Shown: positions 39,003 through 48,093, numbered from the stretch's first letter. The stretch is DNA of 64,000 nucleotides from Acetivibrio clariflavus DSM 19732 (GCF_000237085.1 NC_016627.1:62001-126000), one strand, 5' to 3'. Notes: generated by a model from the sequence alone, not told the origin. A program made the numbers and translations.

Positions 39003-40325
39003 ATGAAAAAGTCTGTTTTAAGGGAATTTATCAAGTATGTCAGCTTAAATGTAATGGGAATGATAGGACTATCCTGTTACATTTTGGCAGACACTTTTTT
39101 TATAGCTAAAGCTTTAGGGGCTAACGGTATTGCAGCACTTAATTTTTCAATTTCTGTTTACAGTTTTATCCATGGTATCGGATTAATGATTGCTATAGGC
39201 GGTGCTACAAGATATACCATATTGAAATCCCAGGGTAAAGACAATGAAGCTAATATGACCTTTACCACTTGTGTAAAATTAGGTATCTTTACAGGGATTG
39301 TTTTTATTATAGTTGGCATATTACGGTCGGAAACATTGGCATTAATATTGGGTGCGGATACATCTACATTGCCCCTTACAAAGACTTATTTGACTACCAT
39401 ATTATGTTTCTCTCCGTTTTTTATTATGAACAATATCATGCTGGCTTTTGTGCGCAATGACAATAATCCCAAATTGCCAATGGTTGCAATGTTAACCGGG
39501 AGTTTTTCCAATATCCTTTTAGATTACATATTCATGTTTCCCCTTAGAATGGGAATGTTCGGAGCAGCTTTTGCAACGTGTCTTGCACCGATAATAAATA
39601 TAGTTATACTGTTTAGGCATTTCATGGGAGAGAGAAACAGTTTAAAATATACCCGCAGCAGGATAATTCTATCTTCCCTTTTGGATATATTGAGTCTGGG
39701 ATTATCGGCTTTTATTGCCGAGGTTTCTTCGGCTATTGTGCTCATAACCTTTAATCTTGCAATTTTAAGCATTGAAGGTAACTTAGGAGTTGCTGCCTAT
39801 GGAATTATTGCTAATATAGCACTGGTCATTCTGGCTATCTTTACTGGAATTGCACAAGGTGTACAGCCTCTAGTCAGTAAAGGGCACGGTTTGAAAAATC
39901 ACAATGAATTAAAAAAGGTAGTAAAATATGCTTTACTAACTTCATTTTTGCTGGCATTGATTACATATATAGGTATGTTTCGTCATGTTGAAAGTATTAT
40001 TGAGATTTTCAACAGTCAACATATTTCGGAGATAGCCGGGATTGCAAAAACAGGATTCAAAATCTACTTCGGTGGTTTTTTCTTTGCCGGTATTAATATA
40101 ATTCTGACCATGTATTTTAGTGCTACAGAGCATGCAAAGGAGGCATTTATTCTTTCTATTTCACGAGGGTGTATTGTTATTGTTCCTATGGTTCTTTTAT
40201 TGAGCAGGATATGGAATATGAAAGGTGTATGGTTTTCTTTCGTTTTTACCGAGTTTATTGTAACTGTAATGGCAACTTTTATAGCAATTTCAGGGAAAAA
40301 AGCATCAAATGTCCTTAAGTCTTAA
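39003..40325 (+). CDS. MATE family multidrug/toxin efflux transporter
   Basis: 440 residues with twelve predicted membrane helices in two MatE halves. The N-terminal half has VSLNVMGMIGLSCYILADTFF and KLPMVAMLTGSFSNILLDYIF; the second half has LAIFTGIAQGVQPLVSKGHG. It resembles the clostridial MepA-like subgroup that expels cationic compounds using Na+ or H+. GGGAGG precedes the ATG. It is monocistronic and its substrate cannot be named. Confidence 0.9.
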   Translation: MKKSVLREFIKYVSLNVMGMIGLSCYILADTFFIAKALGANGIAALNFSISVYSFIHGIGLMIAIGGATRYTILKSQGKDNEANMTFTTCVKLGIFTGIVFIIVGILRSETLALILGADTSTLPLTKTYLTTILCFSPFFIMNNIMLAFVRNDNNPKLPMVAMLTGSFSNILLDYIFMFPLRMGMFGAAFATCLAPIINIVILFRHFMGERNSLKYTRSRIILSSLLDILSLGLSAFIAEVSSAIVLITFNLAILSIEGNLGVAAYGIIANIALVILAIFTGIAQGVQPLVSKGHGLKNHNELKKVVKYALLTSFLLALITYIGMFRHVESIIEIFNSQHISEIAGIAKTGFKIYFGGFFFAGINIILTMYFSATEHAKEAFILSISRGCIVIVPMVLLLSRIWNMKGVWFSFVFTEFIVTVMATFIAISGKKASNVLKS

Positions 40326-40564
40326 ATTTTTTGTATTTGATTTACTTGAGTGCCATCAGGTAGACTGAAAGCTTTAATTGGAAGAAATATAAACGCATTT
40401 GCAGTTATAATTTTAGTTATTTCACGACAATATATTTTTTATTTATGATATACTTAATATACAGGAAATAACAAGGAAAATTATCGTATCGGGAAAAGAT
40501 TTGTGCACTCCGGGAGTAAGAGGTGGAAAATTTATATAAGTATGTGTTAAAGGGGAGAAGGGAT

Positions 40565-42274
40565 ATGTATAATAGCCTTAAAAGGGTATTGGGTACATTA
40601 ATAATATTCAGTCTGGTAGCTGTAATGCTGGCAGTAAATACCTATATATTTGCGGAAGAACCCTATACGGCTTATTTATTTGTTCACTTTACGGGTGAGA
40701 GTGCAAACGGAGAACAGACTTATTTTTCAGTCAGCAAAGATGGCTTGCATTGGACGGATTTAAATAACTCAGCACCTGTACTGATTTCTGATGTAGGAGA
40801 AAAGGGTGTTCGGGATCAGTCAATTATACGTTCAGTTGATGGCAGCAAATATTGGATACTTGCAACGGATTTAAGGATTGCCAGTGGGAAAGGATGGAAT
40901 GCAGCACAATATAATGGGAGTAAATCCATTGTTATCTGGGAATCAACCGATTTGATAAACTGGTCATCGCCAAGATTGGTAAATGTAGCATGGAATATCC
41001 CATCAGCCGGTTGTGTGTGGGCACCGGAGGCAATTTATGATGAAGAAACAGGGAATTATGTAGTATATTGGGCTACTATTTCACCGTTAAATGGAGTTAC
41101 AAAGGCTCGTATATATTATTGCACAACAAAGGACTTTATTACGTTTTCCGAGGCTAAATTGTATATTGATCGTCCCGGTAACCAGGGTATTATTGATACC
41201 CAGATATTGAAGGTGAATGGAAAATACAAGTACATAAGAGCATCAAGGGATGGACAGATTACCCTTGAAGGAAGCAATTCTATTCTGGGTAATTGGACTT
41301 ACATAGGAGATATTTCGCACTTAGGGTATACGGAAGCTCAAGTGGAAGGTCCTATTCTTTATAAATTCAACAATGAAAATCGTTGGGGATTAATGGTTGA
41401 CCAGTATGCTTCTAATAAGGGATATCTTCCGTTGGTAACAAATGATTTGACTTCCACAGCCAATTTTAGAGTACTTAGTTCGGGAGAATATTTCCTCGGT
41501 GCAAATAGGAAAAGACATGGAAGTATTATTAATATAACTGAGGAGCAGTACAATGCCCTTGTTTCCAAATGGCCGAGTGAGCCAAGCAGCAGGATACAGT
41601 CCTATAATTATCCCGACAGGTTTGTAAGACACATTAATTTTGATGTCAGAATTGATTCTGATATTAATCCCTTTGCCGATTCTATGTGGAAGATTGTTCC
41701 GGGACTTGCCAATCCATCGGGTTATGTATCCTTCGAAGCGGTAAACTACCCCGGATATTATTTAAGGCACTATAACTATGATTTTGAACTGGCAAAGGAT
41801 GACGGTACTGTAACATTTAAAGAGGATGCCACATTTAAGATAGTACCGGGGCTTAAAGATTCAACCTGGGTTTCTTTCCAGTCATATAATTATCCTAACA
41901 GATATATAAGGCATTATGGTTATTTGTTAAAACTTGAAGAAATTTCAACAGATATTGATAAACAGGATGCCACTTTTAAAATAGTTGATTTCGGTCTGGA
42001 TATCAGTACTCCGAAACCATCACAGGATATACCTACTCCAACGCCGGCTCAGTCTGTTTTATGCGGTGACGTTAATGATGACGGACAAAGAAATGCTATA
42101 GATTATGCATTGATAAAAACATATCTTCTGGGTATTATTAAAGAATTTCCTTCTCCTAAAGGATTAACTGCAGCAGATGTTAATGGTGATACAAGGGTTG
42201 ATTCCATTGATTTTGCTATGTACAAACAATTTTTACTCGGCATGATAAAAGTATTTCCTGCAGAAGCCATGTAA
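40565..42274 (+). CDS. Cellulosomal GH43 arabinofuranosidase with CBM42 and type I dockerin
   Basis: 569 residues from the ATG at 40565, behind GGGGAGAAGGG; an earlier in-frame GTG lacks such a site. The order is signal peptide (1-30), GH43 catalytic propeller (about 33-340), and a CBM42/AbfB beta-trefoil of three repeats (about 350-480, each with SxNYPxRxxRH). A PTPTPAQ linker leads to a type I dockerin (about 508-569) with two calcium loops, DVNDDGQRNAID and DVNGDTRVDSID. The enzyme should release arabinose from arabinoxylan while docked to a scaffoldin cohesin. Loop positions 10-11 are AI and SI rather than the ST/SS common in C. thermocellum. A terminator follows. Confidence 0.92.
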   Translation: MYNSLKRVLGTLIIFSLVAVMLAVNTYIFAEEPYTAYLFVHFTGESANGEQTYFSVSKDGLHWTDLNNSAPVLISDVGEKGVRDQSIIRSVDGSKYWILATDLRIASGKGWNAAQYNGSKSIVIWESTDLINWSSPRLVNVAWNIPSAGCVWAPEAIYDEETGNYVVYWATISPLNGVTKARIYYCTTKDFITFSEAKLYIDRPGNQGIIDTQILKVNGKYKYIRASRDGQITLEGSNSILGNWTYIGDISHLGYTEAQVEGPILYKFNNENRWGLMVDQYASNKGYLPLVTNDLTSTANFRVLSSGEYFLGANRKRHGSIINITEEQYNALVSKWPSEPSSRIQSYNYPDRFVRHINFDVRIDSDINPFADSMWKIVPGLANPSGYVSFEAVNYPGYYLRHYNYDFELAKDDGTVTFKEDATFKIVPGLKDSTWVSFQSYNYPNRYIRHYGYLLKLEEISTDIDKQDATFKIVDFGLDISTPKPSQDIPTPTPAQSVLCGDVNDDGQRNAIDYALIKTYLLGIIKEFPSPKGLTAADVNGDTRVDSIDFAMYKQFLLGMIKVFPAEAM

Positions 42275-42330
42275 GCTGAATTTTTATAAAAACCTTGTAA
42301 TGCCATTATTTAATAATATCAGGAGAATAA

Positions 42331-42368
42331 AAAGCGATGAGAACAAATTCCCATCGCTTTCTATTTAT
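42331..42368 (+). terminator. Terminator after the dockerin enzyme gene
   Basis: AAAGCGATG (42331-42339) pairs with CATCGCTTT (42352-42360), followed by CTATTTAT. Confidence 0.8.
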
Positions 42369-42454
42369 CGCCTTTAAAATAAACTGAAAGAGTAAAACTA
42401 AATAGTGCTTAAAGCTTGTCATTTTGTATCGATAAAAAAATTGATGTCAACAAC

Positions 42455-42550
42455 CTATGCCAATGCTGTTCCTGCGAGTAGATCCATAACTGCTATTATT
42501 ACAATAACTGCTACTATCAGATAGCGCAAAATACAGCACTCTCCCTCCAT
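42455..42550 (-). CDS. Possible 31-residue membrane peptide
   Basis: A short minus-strand frame: a charged start with two adjacent Cys, then one strongly hydrophobic helix (about 10-23, LIVAVIVIIAV). GGAGGGAGAG occurs at the very beginning of the frame rather than upstream of the ATG, so the start is uncertain and could be a later TTG. It may be a small membrane peptide like those found in spore-formers, or chance. The surrounding 42369-42843 holds no other supported gene. Confidence 0.25.
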   Translation of the reverse strand: MEGECCILRYLIVAVIVIIAVMDLLAGTALA

Positions 42551-42843
42551 GAAACATGGATTGTTATTTACTTTAACCCATATTATAATACTTTATCTGG
42601 CAAAATTCAAGATGGTGTTTTTGGCTTATGATTGCCGGAAGATTGCAATATTAAATGCAAAATTTGAAACCGGATTTTGAAACTATCTTCGAAACAGAAC
42701 TCGAAATTTACGATTATGATGTTGAAACAACATAATTAGATATGTTTTCAGGTCATACAATTTGAAGCGAGAGGCTTTTTTGATATAATTTTATGCAAAC
42801 ATTGGCAGTTTATCCGGTAAAAATATATTTTTGGAGGCTTTTT

Positions 42844-43296
42844 ATGAAAAGGTACATTACGATTAAAGGGGATATAATATTCAAAGAATATAACTCTGAG
42901 TCTTGGGAATTGATTATTGCGATATATCCAGAAGACGTAGTGCCGTTTTATATGGAATTACAACTACTTGCTTCAGAGCTAAGTGAATCTTTTACAGTAA
43001 GCTCTTTAAATTCGTCACTTGGCGCTATTATAACATTTAAGGGCGATGGTGAAGAGTCAAGAATTAAGCTTGTAAATAAAAAATATAAGTTGGAATTGAA
43101 TAATAATGATTTTGGTGTAGTTTCTATGTTTCTCCTTAAATATTATCAGGATTCTTATGCACCGGTTAGTCATATACATATCGGTTTAGCTAAAGATGAT
43201 TCTATAAAAGGCAATGGCGAACTAACTATATTGGCAAGTGCTTCAGCGGAACCTATTAGCGGAAAAGAAGCAAAAAGGATTTTGGGTATAGATTGA
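42844..43296 (+). CDS. Small protein of unknown function, first of the immunity-like array
   Basis: 150 residues from the ATG at 42844 behind TTGGAGG. It is soluble, with no signal or membrane part. The N-terminal half looks beta-rich (MKRYITIKGDIIFKEY), and a conserved-looking HIHIGLAKDDSIKGNGEL stretch lies near residue 120. I recognise no family. Its size, lack of targeting signals, and place upstream of a decayed toxin tail and a row of similar genes suggest an immunity or accessory protein of a polymorphic toxin system. This is inference from context only. Confidence 0.6.
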   Translation: MKRYITIKGDIIFKEYNSESWELIIAIYPEDVVPFYMELQLLASELSESFTVSSLNSSLGAIITFKGDGEESRIKLVNKKYKLELNNNDFGVVSMFLLKYYQDSYAPVSHIHIGLAKDDSIKGNGELTILASASAEPISGKEAKRILGID

Positions 43297-43455
43297 ATAG
43301 TTAAGCTTTGAGGATATAGAAATTTGGTTTATAAATAACTGAGTGTTCCCTTTTTGGCGAAAGTTGCTGTATAAAAGGTCGAGAAGGAGAATTTTATATC
43401 TAGCGTTGTTTCAAAAGCTTAGAGAATAAGATAATGATTGGCACTTATGCTTATA

Positions 43456-43798
43456 GCCTTCGGATTTGGAAACAGAGTAAAAGGTGTATACGAGTCGATT
43501 AAGAGTGGTGAATATGACCTGAAAGCATTTTTTTTGAAAAGCGACTGACAGCAAACACAATATTGAACGTTCAATGTATATGGAGAGGCAGTTTAATGGA
43601 ATTGGAATATTTGATACTGCATAAGGACGTATAATACAAGAACATCTTTAAAGAACCTATATGGATACAACTAATGGAAACCTTCATGAAAAGCATAGAA
43701 AGTTAAAAAAGTCATTACTGTCAAGACCGAATAGTATTGTAGAAGTACAATCTACTTGGGATGGAATTAACTTGAGATATTTGGGAGATGGAAAATAA
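43456..43798 (+). pseudogene. Decayed polymorphic toxin tail
   Basis: Protein-like sequence in pieces: AFGFGNRVKGVYESIKSGEYDLKA.. from 43456, then after a frame change near 43549 a stretch SKHNIERSMYMERQFNGIGI.. that continues to 43798 with only two in-frame stops. The last 45 codons (HEKHRKLKKSLL, STWDGINLRYLGDGK) read without a break, and the final TAA overlaps the ATG of the next gene. This is the layout of a toxin C-terminus translationally coupled to its immunity gene. The toxin activity is not identifiable. Confidence 0.6.
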
Positions 43799-44322
43799 TG
43801 AGCAGCATAATTTTGAAATCATATGAAATTGATAGTATGGCTGAATTAATAGAGAGGTTAAAACAAAGTAAAAGTATTCTCTTAGGAGATAAAGCTCAGC
43901 AGAGGAAAGAGTATATTTTATTGTCAATTATGGACTCTAACACTGATTTAGAACTGCTTAGAATTGGAGTTGTTTGTGAAGGGCATGGCTTGAAACCTCA
44001 ATATATGATCAAAGATTCGGATGAGATAATAGTTGGTTTCAATAAAGAAATATGTTTAATATCTATTAGTTCACCGGATAAAGTATTGAGAAAAGAATTT
44101 AATTCTTTATTTTATGAATTTAGGCTTGTTAAAGCTCATAATTCTCTGTTGATGATTTGCGAAACAGAAGTATTTTGTTTAGATTTTAAATTTAATACTA
44201 TTTGGAGCCTTTTCTGTGACTTAATTGTTGACTATGAAATAACAGACCAATATGTAAAGGTGATTACGGATGAAGAAACTAAAGTTTATTCAATCTTAGA
44301 TGGACATATTATTTCAGAATAG
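43798..44322 (+). CDS. Immunity-like protein of unknown family
   Basis: 174 residues; the ATG overlaps the stop of the decayed toxin tail (TAATG), so it was coupled to it. It is soluble and mixed alpha/beta, with MIKDSDEIIVGFNKEICLISI in the middle, the part of which a second, broken copy exists at 49.9 kb. No family is recognised. The coupling and the neighbourhood support an immunity function; no direct evidence in the protein itself. Confidence 0.65.
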   Translation: MSSIILKSYEIDSMAELIERLKQSKSILLGDKAQQRKEYILLSIMDSNTDLELLRIGVVCEGHGLKPQYMIKDSDEIIVGFNKEICLISISSPDKVLRKEFNSLFYEFRLVKAHNSLLMICETEVFCLDFKFNTIWSLFCDLIVDYEITDQYVKVITDEETKVYSILDGHIISE

Positions 44323-44541
44323 ATTTACCAGGTCTAATATGAAATTTACACCATAACAATTCAATGCTGGTGACATTTCTTAGGATAAAGTAACCATTGC
44401 ATACCAGGCTTTTTTAATAAACGATGGATTTGGAATAGAATCAACTGACTAGATATGCAGACTTTGAAAAAAGTTTTATAGACCTATTTTTATCAACCAT
44501 GTCATAAACTTTCTGAAGACTTATCCTATGAATACTGATTC

Positions 44542-44568
44542 AAAAAAGCATGTAAGCATGTTTTTTTG
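44542..44568 (+). terminator. Terminator-like hairpin before the ATPase operon
   Basis: AAAAAAGCATG pairs with CATGTTTTTTT (one G-U) around TAAG and ends in a T-run. It separates the first immunity gene from the operon at 44.7 kb. The rest of 44323-44706 shows no supported gene. Confidence 0.6.
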
Positions 44569-44706
44569 TTATGTTCTTTGCTTTTCTATGCCACGAAAAT
44601 GAGGAAAAGTGAGATTGTGCATATTTTAAGGTAAATGGGAAAAACATAAAATAAATATGGCTTGTTATATGAAGGGATTGGAGTTCAAAAAAGGGGAGTG
44701 TATATT

Positions 44707-45447
44707 TTGACGATTAGGGAAGCACTTGAGGAGATCTTAGATAAAAATGAGATCTCCCAATATCTGTCTTTAGAAGACAGAAATATTATTATGGAAAACT
44801 ATTCCCGCTTTGAAGAACCGTTGGAAAAGGAGTATCAATTTGATTCTTCAAAATACAGAGTAGCAGGAGTTGTTTTATATAACATTGTTCAATTGAGTGA
44901 TGACCTTAAAAATCGCAAATTAGCTGATAATAAGGGACTGGTTTTTTCAATAAAGTCAATTTGCAAAATTGTCGGTATCGGAGAAAAAGCTTTTTACAGA
45001 CTGAATAATGAGTTCAAAGAAAAGTTCGATTACTTTAATAAAAAAACCCAAAAAGAGAGAAACAACAAAAAGGAAAAAGTGATAGATGAAAACAAGCTTT
45101 CAAATTTGATGGGCATAATAAAAAAATACCGTAGAAAGTCGGTACCTCCGCATCTCAACAGAGAAACACTTATACAAATTTTCAATCACACCCTTTATTG
45201 CCTTCAATATCTATATATTGACAAAAGTGCTATAAAAATTAAGGAGTTTTTAGGCCATGTAATGGTAAACATATATATTGCAGGTTACGATGTCAAAGAA
45301 AAAAAACTGACAGAATTATTTGGTGAAATCGCAAAAGATACCGATATCATGCTTACCGCAGGCAGAAATAAAGAGGATTTCGTCAGGGTTAAGGATATAT
45401 ACGGAAAATATGAAAATAAAGTATACGTTGAGTTGGGTGGCAATTGA
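44707..45447 (+). CDS. Unknown helical protein, first gene of the BREX-type ATPase operon
   Basis: 246 residues from the TTG at 44707, 8 bases after GGGGAG; an in-frame ATG at 44662 has no ribosome site. It is predicted almost wholly helical and soluble. The middle (about 95-140) is strongly basic, with EKFDYFNKKTQKERNNKK, and a second basic block KKYRRKSVPPHL follows. No catalytic motif is visible and I recognise no family. It is followed after 88 bases by the DUF2791-type ATPase on the same strand, so it probably works with it, perhaps as a nucleic-acid-binding or adaptor part. Confidence 0.65.
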   Translation: MTIREALEEILDKNEISQYLSLEDRNIIMENYSRFEEPLEKEYQFDSSKYRVAGVVLYNIVQLSDDLKNRKLADNKGLVFSIKSICKIVGIGEKAFYRLNNEFKEKFDYFNKKTQKERNNKKEKVIDENKLSNLMGIIKKYRRKSVPPHLNRETLIQIFNHTLYCLQYLYIDKSAIKIKEFLGHVMVNIYIAGYDVKEKKLTELFGEIAKDTDIMLTAGRNKEDFVRVKDIYGKYENKVYVELGGN

Positions 45448-45535
45448 AATACTGCTTTGGATTTTTTATGTAACCTGCCAATCGGCCGATTTTCCACTAA
45501 AGTTTATTTTCATCAAAATACTCTGAGGTGATGGA

Positions 45536-46819
45536 ATGCAAATAACCGAGTTGCAAGCTTCGAGAGTTATTAACGCTCTTAAAATAGGAGTCAGTCCCAA
45601 AAAGGATTTGGATATTTTATGCGTGGGAAGGGATTTGGAGATTGAGGAGTTTGACAGATGCCTGAATTATGTGAAGGAATCCAACGGAATGGTTAAGTTC
45701 ATTACCGGGGAATACGGGACTGGAAAATCCTTTTTACTGCAGTTTATAGGCGAGATGGCAAAGGAAAAAGGTTTTGTCGTTTCAAAGATTCAAGTGGACC
45801 AGGGAATGAAATTTAATAAACTTGATGATATATATTATGCCATAATGCATAATTTATCTGCAAAGGGAATATTTAATTCGGAGTCGAGTTTTGAAGATCT
45901 GTTCAGAAGATGGATTGAGAAATTGAAGGATGATGATGCAAAGGCGGAAAAAATAAAAACGGTTATTGAAGAAATAGTCCAATACAATAGTGCTTTTGCA
46001 ATTGCATTTACAAGCTATATAAGGGCAAGGATAAATAATGACCTGGAACTGGCCAGTATTTCTTCGGCATGGATTAAAGGAGAAAAAAGCCTGGCGGCTG
46101 CTGCCAAGGCAAGGTTTAATGTAAAATCGGCTGTGGACAGGACAAATGCCCTGGATTTTTTGAGAACCTTTATAAAACTTTTAACGCTTATCGGCTATTC
46201 TGGTTTGTTGGTATTGGTGGATGAAATGGAATTGGTTGTGGAAGAGAGAAGGGATATTAGAAATTCGGCTTATGAGATATTGAGAACTCTGATTGATTTA
46301 TGTGCATCAGGGGAACTTTCCAATTGTATGTTTGTGTTTGCAGGGACAAATCAACTGTTTGAGGATGAGGAAAGGGGCATAAGAACTTATTCAGCCTTGC
46401 AAAAAAGGATTGTCAGTGATTTTGACAGAAGGGATTCATCGCTAAGGGATTTGAGAAGACCGATAGTTAAGATTAAGGGGTTGGGAACTGAGGAATTGTT
46501 TAGACTTACGAAAAACATAATATTTATCCATAAACAGCTGTATAAGTGGACTCCGTTTTTGAGGGATGAAACGATAAAAGAGTATGTGGAACTCACATAC
46601 AGAAGATTTGGAAACAAATTATCCGGGGTGAATATCAGAGAATATCTGAAAAAACTTGTTGATATTCTGGATCTGATGGAACAAAACCCGGGAAATAATT
46701 TGTTGGAAAAGGAAGTGGAACTCTTGAGAATGCATAATAGAGAAGTCAAACCATACGTGAACAAGAACTTGCACGACTCATACATTGAAAACGACAGTAA
46801 AGATATTACATTAGCATAA
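45536..46819 (+). CDS. BREX-type P-loop ATPase (BrxC/BrxD-like, DUF2791/PF10923)
   Basis: 427 residues. Walker A GEYGTGKS lies at 58-65 in a FITGEYGTGKSFLLQF context, and Walker B LLVLVDEMEL at 224-233. A following FVFAGTNQLFEDEERGIRTYSAL segment matches the sensor region of the BREX ATP-binding domain family. Members occur in BREX type 2/3-like systems and in operons with TerB-domain proteins and a helicase. Here none of those partners is present: it has an unknown helical protein before it and an AbrB-like gene 37 bases after it. GAGGTG precedes the ATG. Defence is possible but not shown. Confidence 0.82.
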   Translation: MQITELQASRVINALKIGVSPKKDLDILCVGRDLEIEEFDRCLNYVKESNGMVKFITGEYGTGKSFLLQFIGEMAKEKGFVVSKIQVDQGMKFNKLDDIYYAIMHNLSAKGIFNSESSFEDLFRRWIEKLKDDDAKAEKIKTVIEEIVQYNSAFAIAFTSYIRARINNDLELASISSAWIKGEKSLAAAAKARFNVKSAVDRTNALDFLRTFIKLLTLIGYSGLLVLVDEMELVVEERRDIRNSAYEILRTLIDLCASGELSNCMFVFAGTNQLFEDEERGIRTYSALQKRIVSDFDRRDSSLRDLRRPIVKIKGLGTEELFRLTKNIIFIHKQLYKWTPFLRDETIKEYVELTYRRFGNKLSGVNIREYLKKLVDILDLMEQNPGNNLLEKEVELLRMHNREVKPYVNKNLHDSYIENDSKDITLA

Positions 46820-46856
46820 AAAATTATAATCAAAACCGGCAGAGGAAAGTGATGGT

Positions 46857-47552
46857 ATGAAAACAACAGGAGTAACAAGAAGAATAGATGCTTTGGGACG
46901 AATAGTATTACCAATGGAGATAAGGCAAGCCTTTGGTATTAACAGCAATGAACCTTTGGAAATTTTTTTGGATAAATCGTCAATTGTACTGAAAAAATAT
47001 AATCCCGGTTGCACTCTTTGTGACAACACGGAGAATCTGATAAGTTTTAAGGACAAAAAGTTTTGCATGGATTGTATATCTCAATTGGCTGAAAAAGCAG
47101 GATACGGTTCAACTAAGACAAAAGACGGCAGACAAAAAAACGCTTATAAAAGACATGATGGGATTGAAATATTTTCGAAAAAGGAGTCTGCGAAAAGTCA
47201 GCCTGAAACTGACAATGATTATCCTGATGATGATATGATATTAGAGACGGGCATAAACTCCCTGGTGGAAGATTTTTCTTCCTATGTCGAGAATTATAAG
47301 GAAGATGAGGAAGTCCACAAGATTGACGGTTTTGAAAAGGATAACCAGCTTGAAGATGATGAGAAATCAGAGGTGCAGGATAAACCGAATATTGAAGCCA
47401 GTGACCAAAATATGAGGATGGAACAATACGAAAGGGAACTTGAGTACCTCAGGGAACAGCTTAAGAATTTGAAAGAAAAACAGGAAAGGGGAAGCTTTTG
47501 GAGACGGCTGTTTGGAAGTGGACATGAGGAGGTTAATAAGAGTGAAAACTAA
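46857..47552 (+). CDS. AbrB/SpoVT-fold protein with CxxC pair and coiled coil
   Basis: 231 residues. The first 47 form an AbrB/MazE DNA-binding domain (GVTRRIDALGRIVLPMEIRQ). A zinc-ribbon-like element follows, C52-x2-C55 and C70-x2-C73. Then comes a long acidic low-complexity region, and finally a coiled coil (about 185-215) and a basic end FWRRLFGSG. AbrB-type proteins are dimeric transcription factors. As the last gene of the ATPase operon it may autoregulate it or carry the ATPase to DNA. The combination of domains is unusual; function is inferred. Confidence 0.75.
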   Translation: MKTTGVTRRIDALGRIVLPMEIRQAFGINSNEPLEIFLDKSSIVLKKYNPGCTLCDNTENLISFKDKKFCMDCISQLAEKAGYGSTKTKDGRQKNAYKRHDGIEIFSKKESAKSQPETDNDYPDDDMILETGINSLVEDFSSYVENYKEDEEVHKIDGFEKDNQLEDDEKSEVQDKPNIEASDQNMRMEQYERELEYLREQLKNLKEKQERGSFWRRLFGSGHEEVNKSEN

Positions 47553-47585
47553 AAGGAAAATCAGGATGTGCAAGTATGGACGGAG

Positions 47586-47634
47586 GTGAAGGAAAATATT
47601 CCAATAACTGGATATGTAGGATATTTTTCTTCAC
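47586..47634 (+). terminator. Long hairpin after the ATPase operon
   Basis: GTGAAGGAAAATATTCC (47586-47602) pairs with GGATATTTTTCTTCAC (47619-47634) with one bulge and one mismatch, around 16 bases. Only a weak T-rich stretch follows, so it may be a terminator or another RNA structure. Confidence 0.5.
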
Positions 47635-47690
47635 TTGGGCTATTTCATTTTTCAAAATCAAGTACATAAAAAAATAGGGTGTCATTCCGA

Positions 47691-47866
47691 TTAAATAAAA
47701 AACGTCAGGTCAATTTTTCTGCATCCCTCAATAAAAGGTTTATCTTTATCAGGAATAATTTTTTTAAGCAAGTCGGGAATATCAAATTCCTCAAAATTTC
47801 CATCTACAGTTATTTCATAGTATTTGCAATACTTTTCACCGTTGTGCTCGACTAACACTTGAGATA
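47691..47866 (-). pseudogene. Minus-strand 3' gene fragment abutting a HINT remnant
   Basis: About 58 codons read openly on the minus strand to a TAA at 47691: VEHNGEKYCKYYEITVDGN, then FDIPDLLKKIIPDKDKPFIE. The sequence looks genuinely coding (clear amphipathic pattern and normal codons) but has no start; its 5' side runs straight into the HINT remnant on the opposite strand. It is probably an immunity gene cut by rearrangement. Confidence 0.45.
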
Positions 47867-48093
47867 GACACCACAGATACTCATCCGTTCTAGGTAGAAA
47901 ACAAGGGCTGGACCGAGACCGGCCAGCTTAAAAACAGGTGATATGTTAAGGTTTTATTCAAATAAATTAAAAATTGTAGGAAAAATTGAAATAGAAGTTT
48001 TCGACAAACCGGTAAAGGTGTATAATTTTGAAGTAGAGGATTGGTACACCTATTTTGTGACAGAGTAAGGAATTTGATCCACAGTGCCAAATA
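47861..48093 (+). pseudogene. HINT (pretoxin) domain remnant 1
   Basis: Translated pieces match the end of a pretoxin HINT domain: EIDTTDTHPF-stop, then KGWTETGQLKTGDM with a small frame change, then EIEVFDKPVKVYNFEVEDW and TYFVTE-stop. The final self-cleavage motif, normally VHN, survives only as a frameshifted IHS. It is closely related to remnant 2 at 50.6 kb. It has several stops and cannot make a protein. Confidence 0.8.

Noticed and set aside
44707-47552. Complete BREX system
   Set aside because: Only the ATP-binding family is present; PglX-type methyltransferase, PglZ, BrxA/B and helicase genes are absent from the window.
47577-47680. Small frame starting MDGGEGKYSNNW after the AbrB-like gene
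   Set aside because: It overlaps the long hairpin at 47586-47634 and ends in a hydrophobic, Lys-rich run; the hairpin explains the sequence better.
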